A DNA stretch of 35,373 nt from Alphaproteobacteria bacterium (GTDB lineage Bacteria; Pseudomonadota; Alphaproteobacteria; Rhizobiales; JAJFHR01), in assembly GCA_024278055.1 (NCBI GenBank), contig JAJRTY010000042.1:1-35373 (forward strand), in the 5' to 3' direction. The translations under genes were made by a program, and so were the position numbers. The notes under the pieces are model-generated. The model did no database searches. It was given only the letters and a program-made list of their open reading frames with translations, and was not told the origin of the DNA. Below are positions 1 to 7,574 of the stretch, piece by piece. The number at the start of each line of letters is the position of its first letter. Position 1 is the first letter of the stretch.

Positions 1-65
1 CCCAACCACCCGATAAGGTACCCTGAGGGGTGGTTGGGCCGGGGGAGCGGGCTGGCTTCAGGACT
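1..65. repeat. partial palindromic repeat, copy 1
   Basis: Bases 1-11 and 28-38 form an 11-bp inverted repeat (CCCAACCACCC and its complement). The spacer and the right-hand flank, through GGCTGGCTTCAGGAC, closely match the right half of the complete palindrome at 25403-25510. Only the centre and right arm are inside the window, so the left arm probably lies before base 1. A small hairpin (GTCGC/GCGAC) follows at 71-85. It lies downstream of the minus-strand oxygenase gene, a typical place for such intergenic repeats. Confidence 0.8.
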
Positions 66-99
66 AAAATGTCGCTGAAAGCGACTTTCGGGTCAGACA

Positions 100-909
100 C
101 TAAGCCTGCTTCAATATTGGAAACCAGTCTTCACGCAGTGTCTGACCTGCCTGCATATTATGTCCGGGAAACGGTGGCGAGGTGGTGCCAGGCCGGGTAA
201 CGTATCTCGCATCATCACCAACCAGGCGCAACGAAAAGGCCCGTCTGCGGGCGCTGGATTTATTGCCTCGCGCTCCATGCAGGGTTTTATAGTGGAAGGC
301 GACAGCATCACCCGGTTCCATCGGCCACTCAAGCACTTGATATTTTTCCGGTTCTTTGTCCGGGTCGGGTACGGCGAGATACTTATCGCTTGAAGGGTAA
401 AAATCCTCATCCGACAGCCACCGTGTCGGCAATACCGGCTTTTCCCATTTGTGCGATCCCGCAACCAGCCGCAAAGAGGCCTCTTTAACCGGGTCCACCG
501 GCACCCAGAAACTCAACGTCTGGTCACCATCAACAAAATAATAGGGTGAATCCTGATGCCACGGGGTTGGTTTGGAGGTGCCTGGCTCCTTGATCAGAAC
601 ATGATCGTGAAACATCTGTACCCGATCGGAAACCATGAGTTGTGCCGCAGCACTGGCGGCGGGTGAATTCATTACAAAATTATCAAATTCCGGTATGCGT
701 TGCCAATTGCAGTAATCATCAAAAAACCGGCCGGTATCACCGGGGTTTAGATTTTCAGAGGCATACGGGCCCGGCTCATCCATGTTGCGCGCAATGCCGG
801 CAGTCAAAACATCAACCCAATCGGCAAACAAACCAGGGATCAGCACAGCGCCATGGCGCTGATAGTCCTCGACCTGTGTGTCTGTTATCGGGTTGTCTGA
901 CGTTGCCAT
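100..909 (-). CDS. phytanoyl-CoA dioxygenase (PhyH) family protein
   Basis: This 269-aa protein has the layout of Fe(II)/2-oxoglutarate-dependent PhyH-family oxygenases. The iron-binding HxD lies in PWHQD (H118, D120). A distal histidine is at H211 (HYKTLHGARGN), followed by an arginine-rich stretch (about 220-228) that would bind the 2-oxoglutarate carboxylate. The family hydroxylates varied small molecules and the substrate cannot be read from the sequence. There is no signal peptide, so it is probably cytoplasmic. The ATG at 907-909 is the first start before the conserved N-terminal part, and no strong Shine-Dalgarno is seen. It is transcribed divergently from the class II aldolase gene 95 bases away, which may mean shared use, but no pathway is evident. 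Family assignment is firm; function is unknown. Confidence 0.85.
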   Translation of the reverse strand: MATSDNPITDTQVEDYQRHGAVLIPGLFADWVDVLTAGIARNMDEPGPYASENLNPGDTGRFFDDYCNWQRIPEFDNFVMNSPAASAAAQLMVSDRVQMFHDHVLIKEPGTSKPTPWHQDSPYYFVDGDQTLSFWVPVDPVKEASLRLVAGSHKWEKPVLPTRWLSDEDFYPSSDKYLAVPDPDKEPEKYQVLEWPMEPGDAVAFHYKTLHGARGNKSSARRRAFSLRLVGDDARYVTRPGTTSPPFPGHNMQAGQTLREDWFPILKQA

Positions 910-1004
910 GGGTCAAATTCTCTGCATTTTCTATAGTGCTGTCTTGACTGTGAAGCCAAAAAGCCATCTTGTAAACCGGCGGTAAAAACAGGGGGACAGT
1001 ATAA

Positions 1005-1772
1005 ATGTCGGTATCACAGCTTTCTCAGTCGCAAGGCAGTAATCTGGATTTTTATGAAGAACGTGTCGATCTCGCCTGCGCCTTTCGCTGGGCTGTGCGC
1101 CATAACTGGCATGAGGCTGTGGCCAACCACTTTTCGCTCTGTGTCGATGACGACGGTAGCCGCTTTTTAATCAATCCATATCTCAAGCACTTCTCTTTGA
1201 TCAGGGCCAGTGACCTGTTGTTGCTCGATGCCAATGACCCTGAAACCATGGATCGTCCCGATGCCCCTGAGGAAACAGCGTGGGGGTTGCATGGTGCCGT
1301 TCACCGCAATTGCCGCCATGCGCGCTGTGCGCTTCATGTTCATTCCAAATATGCCACTGTGCTCGCCAGTCTTGCCGACAGTTCTTTGCCGGCGATTGAT
1401 CAAAATACGGCGATGTTTCATAACCGCGTTGCCATTGATGAAAATTACGGTGGCCTGGCGCTGGCGGATGAAGCCGAGCGCGTCTGTGAAATGCTGGATG
1501 ATCCCAAGCGCAAGGTTTTGATCATGGGCAATCATGGAGTTATGGTTATTGGCGATAGTGTTGCTGATACATTCAATCGGCTGTATTTTTTCGAACGCGC
1601 CGCCGAAACGCTGATTTGCGCCTATATGACCGGTCGCGAGTTGAGATATCTGTCTGATGAAATTGCCGAAAAAACCGCAGCCCAGGTTGACCGTGGCTCT
1701 GATTTTGCTGCCTGTCATTTCGACAATCTCAAGCATATACTTGATACCGAAGGCTCTGATTACCGTAAATAG
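1005..1772 (+). CDS. class II aldolase/adducin family protein
   Basis: This 255-aa protein matches the class II aldolase/adducin fold. A zinc-binding HVH lies at residues 111-113 (ALHVHSKYATVL) and a third candidate histidine at 177 (GNHGVMV). An N-terminal ANHFSLCVD segment corresponds to the family's substrate-phosphate region. Members cleave or epimerise sugar phosphates, but many annotated ones are of unknown substrate, and the canonical GN(H/L)S loop is altered here. A purine-rich GGGGGA about nine bases upstream supports the ATG at 1005. The gene is monocistronic: the oxygenase gene is divergent and the next gene has its own leader. It is not obviously part of the cobalamin locus downstream. 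Confidence 0.85.
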   Translation: MSVSQLSQSQGSNLDFYEERVDLACAFRWAVRHNWHEAVANHFSLCVDDDGSRFLINPYLKHFSLIRASDLLLLDANDPETMDRPDAPEETAWGLHGAVHRNCRHARCALHVHSKYATVLASLADSSLPAIDQNTAMFHNRVAIDENYGGLALADEAERVCEMLDDPKRKVLIMGNHGVMVIGDSVADTFNRLYFFERAAETLICAYMTGRELRYLSDEIAEKTAAQVDRGSDFAACHFDNLKHILDTEGSDYRK

Positions 1773-1814
1773 TTGCAAATGTCGGCAACAGACCTGGACC
1801 CGCCGCATTTCCGT

Positions 1815-1844
1815 TTGACTTGAGCACTGGTACACACCTATGGT
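1815..1844 (+). promoter_or_regulatory. candidate sigma70-type promoter of the cobalamin operon
   Basis: TTGACT at 1815-1820 is followed after 18 bases by TATGGT at 1839-1844. It sits between the aldolase stop and the riboswitch-like leader, in the right position to drive the leader and the following cobalamin operon. The boxes are read by eye. Confidence 0.45.
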
Positions 1845-1849
1845 CATAA

Positions 1850-1945
1850 ATATCGACGGTGCCCCTTGAGGGGATGAAAGAGACTTTGGTGCGATTGACC
1901 CAAACAGGGGATCAAGTCCAAAGCTGTCAGAGCAAATTGACCTGC
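1850..1945 (+). promoter_or_regulatory. cobalamin riboswitch-like leader
   Basis: The leader has the order of conserved pieces seen in cobalamin (B12) riboswitches. There is a GGTGCC start (1858-1863) and a purine stretch GATGAAAGAGA (1873-1883). A TTTGGTGCGA box follows (1885-1894), whose TTTGG can pair with CCAAA at 1918-1922. The core GCTGTCAGAGCAAATTGAC (1923-1941) resembles the family's GCTGCCCCCGCAACTGTAA. The P4 loop is longer than usual and the core is divergent, so this is a variant or degenerate aptamer. Its place directly before a cobalamin biosynthesis operon supports the call. It would be expected to switch expression off when cobalamin is plentiful. Confidence 0.65.
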
Positions 1946-1971
1946 GGGTGCAGGTTTGCTGCGCTCTTTTT
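1929..1971 (+). terminator. intrinsic terminator overlapping the riboswitch core
   Basis: ACCTGC (1940-1945) pairs with GCAGGT (1950-1955) around a GGGT loop. The stem extends through AGCAA (1931-1935) with TTGCT (1956-1960), or through AGAGC (1929-1933) with GCTCT (1963-1967), and a run of five T follows at 1967-1971. The left arm uses the bases of the conserved riboswitch core, so aptamer folding and terminator folding could be alternatives. That is a direct way to control the downstream operon. Confidence 0.65.
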
Positions 1972-2015
1972 CTCCCCCTCACGCATCTGTTGAAACTGTA
2001 GAGATGGGGAAAGAC

Positions 2016-2213
2016 ATGAAATCATTCATTTTAAATCACAAGACATATGCTGCAGCTGTGGTTATTAGCGCGTTGCCCTCACCAGCCTTTGCCGCTGCTG
2101 ATGGCACCAAAGATGTCGGCGTCGATAATATTTTTAATTATATCCTGGGTGCCGGCAGTCTTGTTTTCGTCGGTGTCGGTATCTGGATCCTGTACACCAA
2201 TCTGAAGCGCTAG
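2016..2213 (+). CDS. 65-aa two-helix membrane protein, first gene of the cobalamin operon
   Basis: I do not recognise this family. The 65-aa product has an N-terminal hydrophobic segment (about 10-27) ending in SPAFAA, which resembles a signal peptide. A short polar stretch follows (about 28-40), then one strong transmembrane helix (about 42-60) and a basic end TNLKR. The ATG at 2016 is chosen because GGGGAAAG lies just before it; the longer in-frame start at 1956 overlaps the terminator. It is the first gene after the riboswitch-like leader and stops 16 bases before cbiX, so it should be co-regulated with cobalamin synthesis. Its shape recalls small accessory subunits of cobalt uptake systems such as CbiN or CbtB. 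However, it lacks the histidines of CbtB and no CbiM or CbtA partner is present. Confidence 0.7.
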   Translation: MKSFILNHKTYAAAVVISALPSPAFAAADGTKDVGVDNIFNYILGAGSLVFVGVGIWILYTNLKR

Positions 2214-2229
2214 AGCCTGAAAGAATTAT

Positions 2230-3219
2230 ATGACAAGAAAAATTGGCATTATGGTGTGCGGCCATGGTTCGCGCGATGCAGGTGCTGTGCGCGAATTTGC
2301 CCAAGTTGGCGAAGGTCTCAAGAAACTGTTTCCGCAATATCCGGTTGATTACGGTTATCTGGAATTTGCCACGCCTATCATCCGCACCGGGCTGGATAAT
2401 CTGCGCAGTGCCGGTGTCAGCCGCATTCTCGCTGTTCCCGGCATGTTGTTTGCCGCCGGGCACGCCAAAAATGATATCCCTTCGGTGCTCAATACTTATG
2501 CCGCTAACAACCCGGATATTACGATAGAATATGGCCGTGAACTGGGCATTGATCTGCGCATGATCAAAGCCGCCAGCGATCGCATTCAAGAAGCCATCGA
2601 CGCCTGTGATACCGAAGTGCCCCTGACTGAAACCCTGCTCATGGTTGTGGGCCGTGGCGCCTCTGATCCCGATGCCAATTCCAACGCCTCAAAAGTCATG
2701 CGCATGCTGTGGGAAGGTATGGGCTTTGGCTGGGGCGAGACGTGTTATTCCGGCGTCACTTTTCCGCTTGTAGCCCCCGGTCTCGAACATGCAGCCAAGC
2801 TGGGCTACAAACGCATTATCGTTTTTCCATATTTTCTTTTTACCGGTATTTTGGTGCAGCGGATTTATGATTATACCGACAAGGTTGCAGCCCTGCACCC
2901 GGAGATTGAGTTCGTCAAGGCAGGCTACCTCAACGATCATCCCCTGGTGCTGGATGTGTTTAAACACCGGGTCGAGGAAATTCTTACCGGCGACAACAAC
3001 ATGAACTGCCAGATGTGCAAATACCGCACGCAGGTTTTGGGGTTTGAAGCTGAAGTGGGCTTGCCCCAGGAAAGCCATCACCATCACGTGGAAGGCATAA
3101 ACAACAGCGATCACGGTCATGCCCATGGTCACAGCCATTCCCATTCACATGACCACCATCACCATCCTTACCCTCACGCCGACCATCCCCTGGGGCCAAG
3201 AACCATGACAGAAGACTAG
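2230..3219 (+). CDS. cbiX: sirohydrochlorin cobaltochelatase CbiX, long form with His-rich tail
   Basis: This 329-aa protein is a long-form CbiX, which inserts cobalt into sirohydrochlorin in the oxygen-independent cobalamin route. The N-terminal CGHGSRD motif carries the catalytic histidine (H12), and a second chelatase-like half follows (about 130-250). The C-terminal extension holds MNCQMC (258-263), the MXCXXC motif known in CbiX-L to house a 4Fe-4S cluster. A histidine-rich tail follows (about 285-317) with runs of HHHH and alternating Gly-His/Ser-His, presumably for cobalt binding. The next gene, cbiC, starts 11 bases later. The ribosome site is weak (GAAAGA). Confidence 0.96.
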   Translation: MTRKIGIMVCGHGSRDAGAVREFAQVGEGLKKLFPQYPVDYGYLEFATPIIRTGLDNLRSAGVSRILAVPGMLFAAGHAKNDIPSVLNTYAANNPDITIEYGRELGIDLRMIKAASDRIQEAIDACDTEVPLTETLLMVVGRGASDPDANSNASKVMRMLWEGMGFGWGETCYSGVTFPLVAPGLEHAAKLGYKRIIVFPYFLFTGILVQRIYDYTDKVAALHPEIEFVKAGYLNDHPLVLDVFKHRVEEILTGDNNMNCQMCKYRTQVLGFEAEVGLPQESHHHHVEGINNSDHGHAHGHSHSHSHDHHHHPYPHADHPLGPRTMTED

Positions 3220-3230
3220 GGAAATTTTTA

Positions 3231-3866
3231 ATGTCCCTGCCATATCTAAAAGATCCCGACGCCATTTATGCAGCATCGTTCCAGACCATTGGGGATGAGG
3301 TCGATTTTTCCTCGTTGCCTGAAAACCTGGTGTCGGTGGCAACAAGGCTTATTCATGCTTGCGGCATGATTGATGTTATTGATGACCTCAGCTATTCGGC
3401 CACAGTAGTGCAGGCGGCTGAATCAGCCTTGAACAATGGCGCCACTATTCTGGCGGATTGTGAAATGGTCAGGGCTGGAATAATCCCCAGGTTTCTAAAT
3501 CCCGACAATGAAGTTATCTGCACTTTGAACCGGGAAAACATACCCGAATTGGCCCAGCTTGCGGCGACCACTCGCTCAGCGGCGGCGGTTGATTTGTGGC
3601 AGCCTTATCTGGCGGGGTCCATCGTCGTCATCGGCAATGCGCCCACCGCCTTGTTCAGATTGCTGGAACTGCTCGAACAGGGATGCCCGAAGCCTGCGGC
3701 CATTCTGGGCTTTCCCGTGGGCTTTGTTGGCGCTGCCGAATCCAAACAGGCATTAGCGGCAAATCCGCACAATGTGCCATTTATTTGTCTGCAGGGTCGG
3801 CGCGGCGGCAGTGCCATGGCATCAGGCGCTTTTAATGCCATTGCCATTGAAGCGATGACATCATGA
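3231..3866 (+). CDS. cbiC: precorrin-8X/cobalt-precorrin-8 methylmutase
   Basis: CbiC/CobH moves the methyl group from C11 to C12 to give (cobyrinate or) hydrogenobyrinate. The 211-aa length is normal. The catalytic histidine is H42 in ATRLIHACGMID, and the family segments ADCEMVRAGI and GFPVGFVGAAESK are both present. AGGGAA upstream supports the ATG at 3231. The stop overlaps the cobL start in ATGA (3863-3866), so translation is coupled. In this cobalt-early setting the cbiC name is preferred to cobH. Confidence 0.96.
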   Translation: MSLPYLKDPDAIYAASFQTIGDEVDFSSLPENLVSVATRLIHACGMIDVIDDLSYSATVVQAAESALNNGATILADCEMVRAGIIPRFLNPDNEVICTLNRENIPELAQLAATTRSAAAVDLWQPYLAGSIVVIGNAPTALFRLLELLEQGCPKPAAILGFPVGFVGAAESKQALAANPHNVPFICLQGRRGGSAMASGAFNAIAIEAMTS

Positions 3867-5068
3867 GCAAATGGTTGTCTATCGTTGGAATTGGTGAAGA
3901 CGGCATAGAAGCTCTGCCACCGGCCACCCGCCACCTGATAGAAGCAGCGGATATCCTCGTTGGCGGCAAGCGCCATCTGGCCATGGCGGGTGTGGATGCC
4001 CGGCCGCGCATCACCTGGGCAACACCATTGTCTTTAACTCTGGATGAAATAGTCTCGCATAAAAACAAACGTGTCTGTGTGCTTGCTACCGGAGACCCCC
4101 TGTGGTTCGGTATCGCCAACTCACTGGTCAAACGCGTAGCCATTGACGAAATGACTATTGTGCCTTCACTATCGGCATTTTCTCTTGCCTGTGCCCGATT
4201 AGGCTTGGCGCTGCACCAGGTTGACTGTCTGACATTGCATGGCCGTCCGCTGGAGCTTCTGCACTCAGCCCTTGCCCCACAAGCACGTATCTTGATTTTA
4301 AGCCACTATCGTACCACCCCGGAAGCCGTTGCCGATATGTTATGTGATCGCGGCTTTGGCAGCAGTAAAATGACAGTTCTCGAACATATGGGTGGCAAAA
4401 ACGAGCGCCTGATTGTAGCCACAGCAGAAGATTGGGATGCAGCGGACATTGTAGATTTTAACACCATCGCCATTGAATGTGTTGCCGGGACAAACGCCAG
4501 TATTCGCCCCAAAACTCCCGGACTGCCGGATGACGCTTTCATCCATGATGGCCAACTGACAAAGCGCGAAGTGCGCGCCATTACGCTGGCAAACCTCGCG
4601 CCTTTTCCCGGTGCGTTATTGTGGGATGTGGGGGCAGGGTGCGGCTCTGTTGCCATCGAGTGGATGCGAGTGGCAAAAAATGCCCGCGCCACAGCTTTTG
4701 AACAAAATCAGACGCGCCTGCAGATGATTGCAGATAATGCCAATGGCCTGGGAACGCCCTTTCTGGAGATTGTCTCGGGTACAGCGCCAAAATGTCTGGA
4801 AAATGCAGATACCCCTGACGCCATATTTATAGGCGGCGGCATTACCACGCCGGGGCTGTTTGATCATTGCTGGAATGTGCTGTCAGCGCAGGGCCGTCTG
4901 GTGGCAAATGCGGTCACCCTTGAAGGCGAAGCCCGATTAAGCGAACTTTCTCATATTCACGGTGGCGAACTCACCCGGATCAGTATTTCGCGCGCGCAAT
5001 CTATTGGACAATATCGCAGCTGGCGACCTTTGAGGCCGGTAACTCAATGGAGTGTCGTCAAGCCATGA
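3863..5068 (+). CDS. cobL: precorrin-6Y C5,15-methyltransferase (CbiE-CbiT fusion, CobL type)
   Basis: This 401-aa protein joins a CbiE-type tetrapyrrole methylase (about 1-210, with GIGEDGIEAL and VLATGDPLWFG) to a CbiT-type methyltransferase (about 225-401). The SAM site of the second domain is LLWDVGAGCGSVAIEW near residue 252. Together they methylate C5 and C15 and decarboxylate the C12 acetate side chain. The fused form is called CobL. It overlaps cbiC upstream by four bases and its TGA overlaps the cbiL ATG at 5065, so the order of synthesis genes is tightly coupled. All key motifs are intact. Confidence 0.96.
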   Translation: MSKWLSIVGIGEDGIEALPPATRHLIEAADILVGGKRHLAMAGVDARPRITWATPLSLTLDEIVSHKNKRVCVLATGDPLWFGIANSLVKRVAIDEMTIVPSLSAFSLACARLGLALHQVDCLTLHGRPLELLHSALAPQARILILSHYRTTPEAVADMLCDRGFGSSKMTVLEHMGGKNERLIVATAEDWDAADIVDFNTIAIECVAGTNASIRPKTPGLPDDAFIHDGQLTKREVRAITLANLAPFPGALLWDVGAGCGSVAIEWMRVAKNARATAFEQNQTRLQMIADNANGLGTPFLEIVSGTAPKCLENADTPDAIFIGGGITTPGLFDHCWNVLSAQGRLVANAVTLEGEARLSELSHIHGGELTRISISRAQSIGQYRSWRPLRPVTQWSVVKP

Positions 5069-5772
5069 CCGCAACACTTTATGGATTGGGTGTCGGGCCG
5101 GGGGACCCCGAATTGATGACGCTCAAGGCGCACAGAATTTTGAGCACCGCAAAAATTATCGCCTATCCGGCCCCCGATACCGGTCCCAGTTTTGCCCGTG
5201 AAATTGTCAACGAATATATCCGGGAAGATGCAACCGAAATTCCCATTATTATCCCCATGCGCACACAGCGATTTCCGGCGCTGGAAATTTACGATGAGGC
5301 TGCCAGGACAATTGCTCACCATCTGGATTGCGGCGAAGACGTTGCTGTTTTGTGCGAGGGAGATCCATTTTTCTACGGCTCGTTCATGTATCTCTTTGCC
5401 CGCCTTAATACGCAATACAGAATAGAAATTGTCCCCGGCGTGTCCTCGCTGATGGCGTGTGCGGCAGAATTTGGCCGCCCCCTGGCAGCGCGTAATGATG
5501 TCTTGACCATTATCCCGGCCCCTTTGGCGGCAGACCAGATCAAACGGCAACTGGAAAAAACAGATGCCGCAGCCATCATAAAAATCGGCAGGCATTACGA
5601 CAAGGTCTGCTCAATTCTCGACGAACTTGGCTTGCTCGAGCGGGCGGGTTATGTGGAAAGAGCCAGCCTGCCCAACCAGAAAATTGCCCGGCTGTCGCAT
5701 GCCAACATTGATAAAGCACCCTATTTTTCCATGATTTTAGTCTATCGCGGCGGTGAAACATGGATGTGTTAA
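5065..5772 (+). CDS. cbiL: (cobalt-)precorrin-2 C20-methyltransferase
   Basis: CbiL/CobI transfers a methyl group from SAM to C20 of (cobalt-)precorrin-2. The 235-aa protein opens with the methylase signature LYGLGVGPGDPELMTLKA and contains AVLCEGDPFFYGSFMY and the proline-glycine loop IVPGVSSLMACAA. I chose the ATG at 5065 because it overlaps the cobL stop in ATGA. An in-frame ATG at 5047 would only add MECRQA. The 3' end overlaps the next gene by 13 bases. Confidence 0.94.
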   Translation: MTATLYGLGVGPGDPELMTLKAHRILSTAKIIAYPAPDTGPSFAREIVNEYIREDATEIPIIIPMRTQRFPALEIYDEAARTIAHHLDCGEDVAVLCEGDPFFYGSFMYLFARLNTQYRIEIVPGVSSLMACAAEFGRPLAARNDVLTIIPAPLAADQIKRQLEKTDAAAIIKIGRHYDKVCSILDELGLLERAGYVERASLPNQKIARLSHANIDKAPYFSMILVYRGGETWMC

Positions 5773-7574
5773 AAGCCCCTGTTATTGTTGTTTTGAACCA
5801 GAGTGGTCTTGAACTGGCGCAAAAAATTAAACCGCATTTCCCCGGTGCCAAAATTCACGGTCGCGTTGCCGGATGCGATGTTGAGTTCGATCAAACGATG
5901 GAACATATCCGCACCCTGTTCAAGGCCGGCCATGCTCTCATCGGGATTTGTGCCGCCGGAATTCTCATAAGAGCCACAGCCAGCGCCTTGTCGGACAAAC
6001 TGAATGAACCACCGGTGGTAGCATTGTCACCGGACGGGGCCAGTTGCGTTCCCCTGCTTGGCGGCCATCATGGCGCCAATCGTCTGGCGCGGGAATTGGC
6101 TGAATTTCTCGGCGGCCATGCCGCCATCACCACGGCCAGTGACGTCAGTCTCAATGTAGCACTTGATGATCCGCCCGATGGCTGGATATTGGCCAACCCG
6201 CAAAACATGAAACCTGTAACGGCTGCCTTGCTCGACGGCGAGGCAGCTAAATTGACAGGCTCGGCCCCCTGGCTTGAGGTCTCATCAATACCATTTTCAT
6301 CAACGGGTAAAGCGCACCTCACGGTCACGCATCATACTCGTCAATCGGCTGCAAATGAACTGACCTATCACCCCCGGCAACTGGTGTTGGGGGTCGGGTG
6401 TGAGCGCGGATGTTCGGCTGACGAACTCATTTGCCTGTGCGAAAAAACTCTGGATCAGCATCAACTCGCGCCGCAATCCTTAGCGGCAATTGCGTCAATC
6501 GACCTCAAGGCCGATGAAGCCTGCATATTGGCACTGGCCGATCATTTCGGTGTCGAAGCACGGTTTTTCGATGCCGGAGAACTTGAAGCCCAGACACCAC
6601 GGCTCAAAAACCCGTCCGACATTGTGTTTGCCGAGGTCGGCTGTAACGGAGTTTGTGAAGGTGCTGCACTGGCAGCGGTGGGAACGGCTGGCGAGCTGAT
6701 CGTGTCTAAGCAAAAATCAAAACGCGCCACCTGCGCCGTAGCTCTGGCCCCGGCACCCCTCAAGGCCGAGGATATTGGCAAATCTGCGGGAGAGCTTTAT
6801 GTGGTCGGCATCGGTCCGGGACAAAGTGCCTGGCGCACGCCTGAAGCTGATAATCTGATCGCCCGCGCTGATCATCTTATCGGCTATTCGCTTTACCTCG
6901 ATCTTTTGGGCCCATTGGCTGATGGCAAGATCCGTCATGATTTTCCCCTCGGTGCGGAAACTGAACGTTGCCGTGAAGCACTGGAACTCGCCGGTAAAGG
7001 CAACCGGGTTGCCCTGATCTGTTCAGGCGATGCCGGTATTTACGCCATGGCGGCACTGGTCTACGAATTGCTCGATCGCGCCCCCGAACAAGAAGGTGTA
7101 AGTGATGCAGCTAAACGGGTAAAAATCATCAATGCGCCAGGTATTTCAGCGCTTCAGGCGGCAGCAGCACGCGCCGGTGCGCCGCTGGGTCATGATTTCT
7201 GCACCATCTCTTTGTCAGATCTTCTCACCCCGTGGCAGACGATTGAACAGCGCATTGCAGCCGCTGCCCAGGGTGATTTTGTCATTGCTTTTTACAACCC
7301 GGTATCGCAACGCCGCCGCACCCAGCTTGAAGCAGCACGTCAGGTATTGTTGCAACATCGCCCCAAAGATACCCCCGTTATTCTGGCAACAAACCTGGGC
7401 CGCGCGCAGGAAAATATACGCACGGTGACGTTACACAACCTTGATATCAATGATGTCGACATGTTGACCGTGGTCATTGTCGGCTCGTCGCAATCAAAGG
7501 CTTTTTTACGCGGCAACGGCAAGATGTCGGTCTACACCCCGCGTGGCTATTCAAAGAAGATTTCTCAACCATGA
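5760..7574 (+). CDS. cbiG-cobJ: CbiG-CobJ/CbiH fusion: cobalt-precorrin-5A hydrolase and precorrin-3B C17-methyltransferase
   Basis: The 604-aa product has three parts. The first (about 1-190) is a CbiG N-terminal and central region with [10 protein letters not shown] and [12 protein letters not shown]. The second (about 200-330) is a CbiG C-terminal/CobE-like domain with [16 protein letters not shown] and [13 protein letters not shown]. The third (about 343-604) is a CobJ/CbiH methylase starting [11 protein letters not shown], with [12 protein letters not shown] and [13 protein letters not shown]. CbiH contracts the ring by methylating C17. CbiG then opens the delta-lactone and releases the two-carbon fragment. 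Fusing them joins consecutive ring-contraction steps, and the presence of CbiG marks the cobalt-early route. The stop overlaps the cbiF start in ATGA. Confidence 0.94.
   Translation: MDVLKAPVIVVLNQSGLELAQKIKPHFPGAKIHGRVAGCDVEFDQTMEHIRTLFKAGHALIGICAAGILIRATASALSDKLNEPPVVALSPDGASCVPLLGGHHGANRLARELAEFLGGHAAITTASDVSLNVALDDPPDGWILANPQNMKPVTAALLDGEAAKLTGSAPWLEVSSIPFSSTGKAHLTVTHHTRQSAANELTYHPRQLVLGVGCERGCSADELICLCEKTLDQHQLAPQSLAAIASIDLKADEACILALADHFGVEARFFDAGELEAQTPRLKNPSDIVFAEVGCNGVCEGAALAAVGTAGELIVSKQKSKRATCAVALAPAPLKAEDIGKSAGELYVVGIGPGQSAWRTPEADNLIARADHLIGYSLYLDLLGPLADGKIRHDFPLGAETERCREALELAGKGNRVALICSGDAGIYAMAALVYELLDRAPEQEGVSDAAKRVKIINAPGISALQAAAARAGAPLGHDFCTISLSDLLTPWQTIEQRIAAAAQGDFVIAFYNPVSQRRRTQLEAARQVLLQHRPKDTPVILATNLGRAQENIRTVTLHNLDINDVDMLTVVIVGSSQSKAFLRGNGKMSVYTPRGYSKKISQP

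Noticed and set aside
1167-1982. 271-codon open frame on the minus strand opposite the aldolase gene and the leader
   Set aside because: It has no recognisable domain, runs across a clear coding gene and the riboswitch-like leader, and has biased composition expected of an antisense frame.
1956-2015. Longer start for the 65-aa membrane protein
   Set aside because: The upstream start falls inside the terminator T-run and lacks a ribosome site, whereas GGGGAAAG precedes the ATG at 2016.
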